Assembly (NCBI GenBank): GCA_018899795.1 | Contig: JAHIHJ010000023.1 | Location: forward strand, 1-6,365 | Direction of reading: 5' to 3' | Length of the DNA stretch: 6,365 nucleotides | Source of the DNA: Methanobacteriota archaeon | GTDB lineage: Archaea > Halobacteriota > Methanosarcinia > Methanosarcinales > Methanoperedenaceae | Shown: in pieces, positions 5,894-6,365 of the stretch | Position numbering within the stretch: the stretch's first letter is position 1 | Layout of the letters: each line of letters starts with the position of its first letter | Notes under the pieces: model-generated | Database searches by the model: none | The model's input: only the letters and a program-made list of their open reading frames with translations | Told to the model about the DNA's origin: nothing | Translations under genes and position numbers: made by a program

Positions 5894-6310
5894 TTGGATA
5901 ACAAAGAAATGATCCGTTTATTGAATGAAGCTTTTGTCCATGAGATCGAAGCCACCATGATATACGTACGTAACGCCTTCATTATACCCCAATGCGACCC
6001 TAGCAGGGTGACGGAAGCAATAGCTGTAGATGAGATGAGACACATGAACTGGCTTGCTGACCTCATTGTTAAGCGGGGCGGGAAGCCAAGCATGGAGCAT
6101 AAGGAACTCGATTTCGGGGGGGATGAACTGAAAAGCCAGCTTGAACATCAGCTAGCCCATGAAACAGAGGCTATAGAGATGTATAAAAGGCAGATCGAGT
6201 TAATTGATGATGCCGAGATAACCGGTGTGCTGAAGCACATACTGGATGAAGAAAAGCGGCACAGGAAAGAGTTCAGGACTAGATTAGAGAAGTTTAATAT
6301 TACGTGCTGA
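5894..6310 (+). CDS. Small ferritin-like diiron protein (rubrerythrin/bacterioferritin superfamily)
   Basis: A 138-residue all-helical protein with a complete ferritin-type diiron ligand set. Helix one has NEAFVHEIEATMIY (11-24) with Glu17; helix two has DEMRH (46-50), giving Glu47-x-x-His50; helix three has HETEAIEMY (89-97) with Glu90; helix four has DEEKRH (118-123), giving Glu120-x-x-His123. It is shorter than a typical bacterioferritin (about 158 aa) and lacks the rubredoxin-like Cys4 domain of rubrerythrin. Likely roles are iron oxidation/storage or peroxide and oxygen protection; the exact one cannot be read from sequence. Cys34 and a C-terminal Cys138 are unpaired in any motif I know. 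Translation starts at TTG. It has a Fur/PerR-like box in its promoter and a further gene 15 nt downstream, so it may head an operon. Confidence 0.85.
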   Translation: MDNKEMIRLLNEAFVHEIEATMIYVRNAFIIPQCDPSRVTEAIAVDEMRHMNWLADLIVKRGGKPSMEHKELDFGGDELKSQLEHQLAHETEAIEMYKRQIELIDDAEITGVLKHILDEEKRHRKEFRTRLEKFNITC

Positions 6311-6325
6311 TCATTAAGGCTCAAG

Positions 6326-6365
6326 ATGCCAACCACAGAAGAGATAAAACTCATTATTAAGAAAT
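6326..6365 (+). CDS. Start of an unidentified gene, cut by the right edge
   Basis: ATG 6326 opens 13 complete codons (MPTTEEIKLIIKK) before the window ends. It begins 15 nt after the ferritin-like stop, with AAGG 6 nt upstream as a weak ribosome site, so co-transcription is plausible. Too short to identify. Confidence 0.45.
   Translation, partial: MPTTEEIKLIIKK

Noticed and set aside
1..6365. Defence system, mobile element, CRISPR array, tRNA or riboswitch
   Set aside because: I found no transposase, integrase, regularly spaced repeats, cloverleaf-like sequence or FMN-riboswitch-like conserved leader; the ribK leader appears too short for a riboswitch.

Overview
The window looks like chromosomal DNA of a euryarchaeon from the methanogen/ANME side of the tree. 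A Methanosarcinales relative such as a Methanoperedens-like lineage is my best guess; that is inference, not a match. The main support is the CTP-dependent (archaeal) riboflavin kinase fused to a winged-helix domain. Further support comes from a membrane sensor kinase with a MASE3-like N-terminus, AT-rich promoters with TTTAAA/TTTATA boxes, GGTGA/GGAGG ribosome sites, and a short helix-turn-helix regulator of a type I associate with Methanosarcinales.

Layout, left to right. Positions 1-1509 (minus) hold the N-terminal 503 residues of a membrane histidine kinase: seven predicted membrane helices, a PAS domain and a HisKA_2-type phosphoacceptor helix. The ATPase domain lies beyond the left edge. 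A 136-bp divergent gap follows, with a perfect 17-nt palindrome that matches the bacterial 7-1-7 Fur box. On the plus strand come pheA (prephenate dehydratase), then ribK and ribB. The last two overlap by 4 nt and sit behind their own TATA box and an 18-nt near-palindrome that abuts the ribK start. A minus-strand helix-turn-helix regulator follows, convergent with ribB. Divergent from it is a 264-bp gap containing a probable 53-codon membrane microprotein with a good ribosome site. Next are ilvE (branched-chain aminotransferase, plus), a DUF5658-like three-helix membrane protein (minus, convergent with ilvE), and, divergently, a small ferritin-like diiron protein with a TTG start. The first 13 codons of a further gene reach the right edge.

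Two pathways are visible: amino acid biosynthesis (pheA for phenylalanine, ilvE for Val/Leu/Ile) and riboflavin/FMN synthesis (ribB for the four-carbon precursor, ribK for FMN). RibK probably also acts as a repressor of its own operon. The less ordinary signals are regulatory. Fur/PerR-like boxes lie just downstream of TTTAAA elements in front of both the sensor kinase and the ferritin-like gene, hinting at shared iron or redox control. There is also a candidate flavin operator at ribK and an unannotated small membrane ORF upstream of ilvE. I see no mobile element, CRISPR array, tRNA or rRNA, and no gene-free stretch longer than 300 bp.
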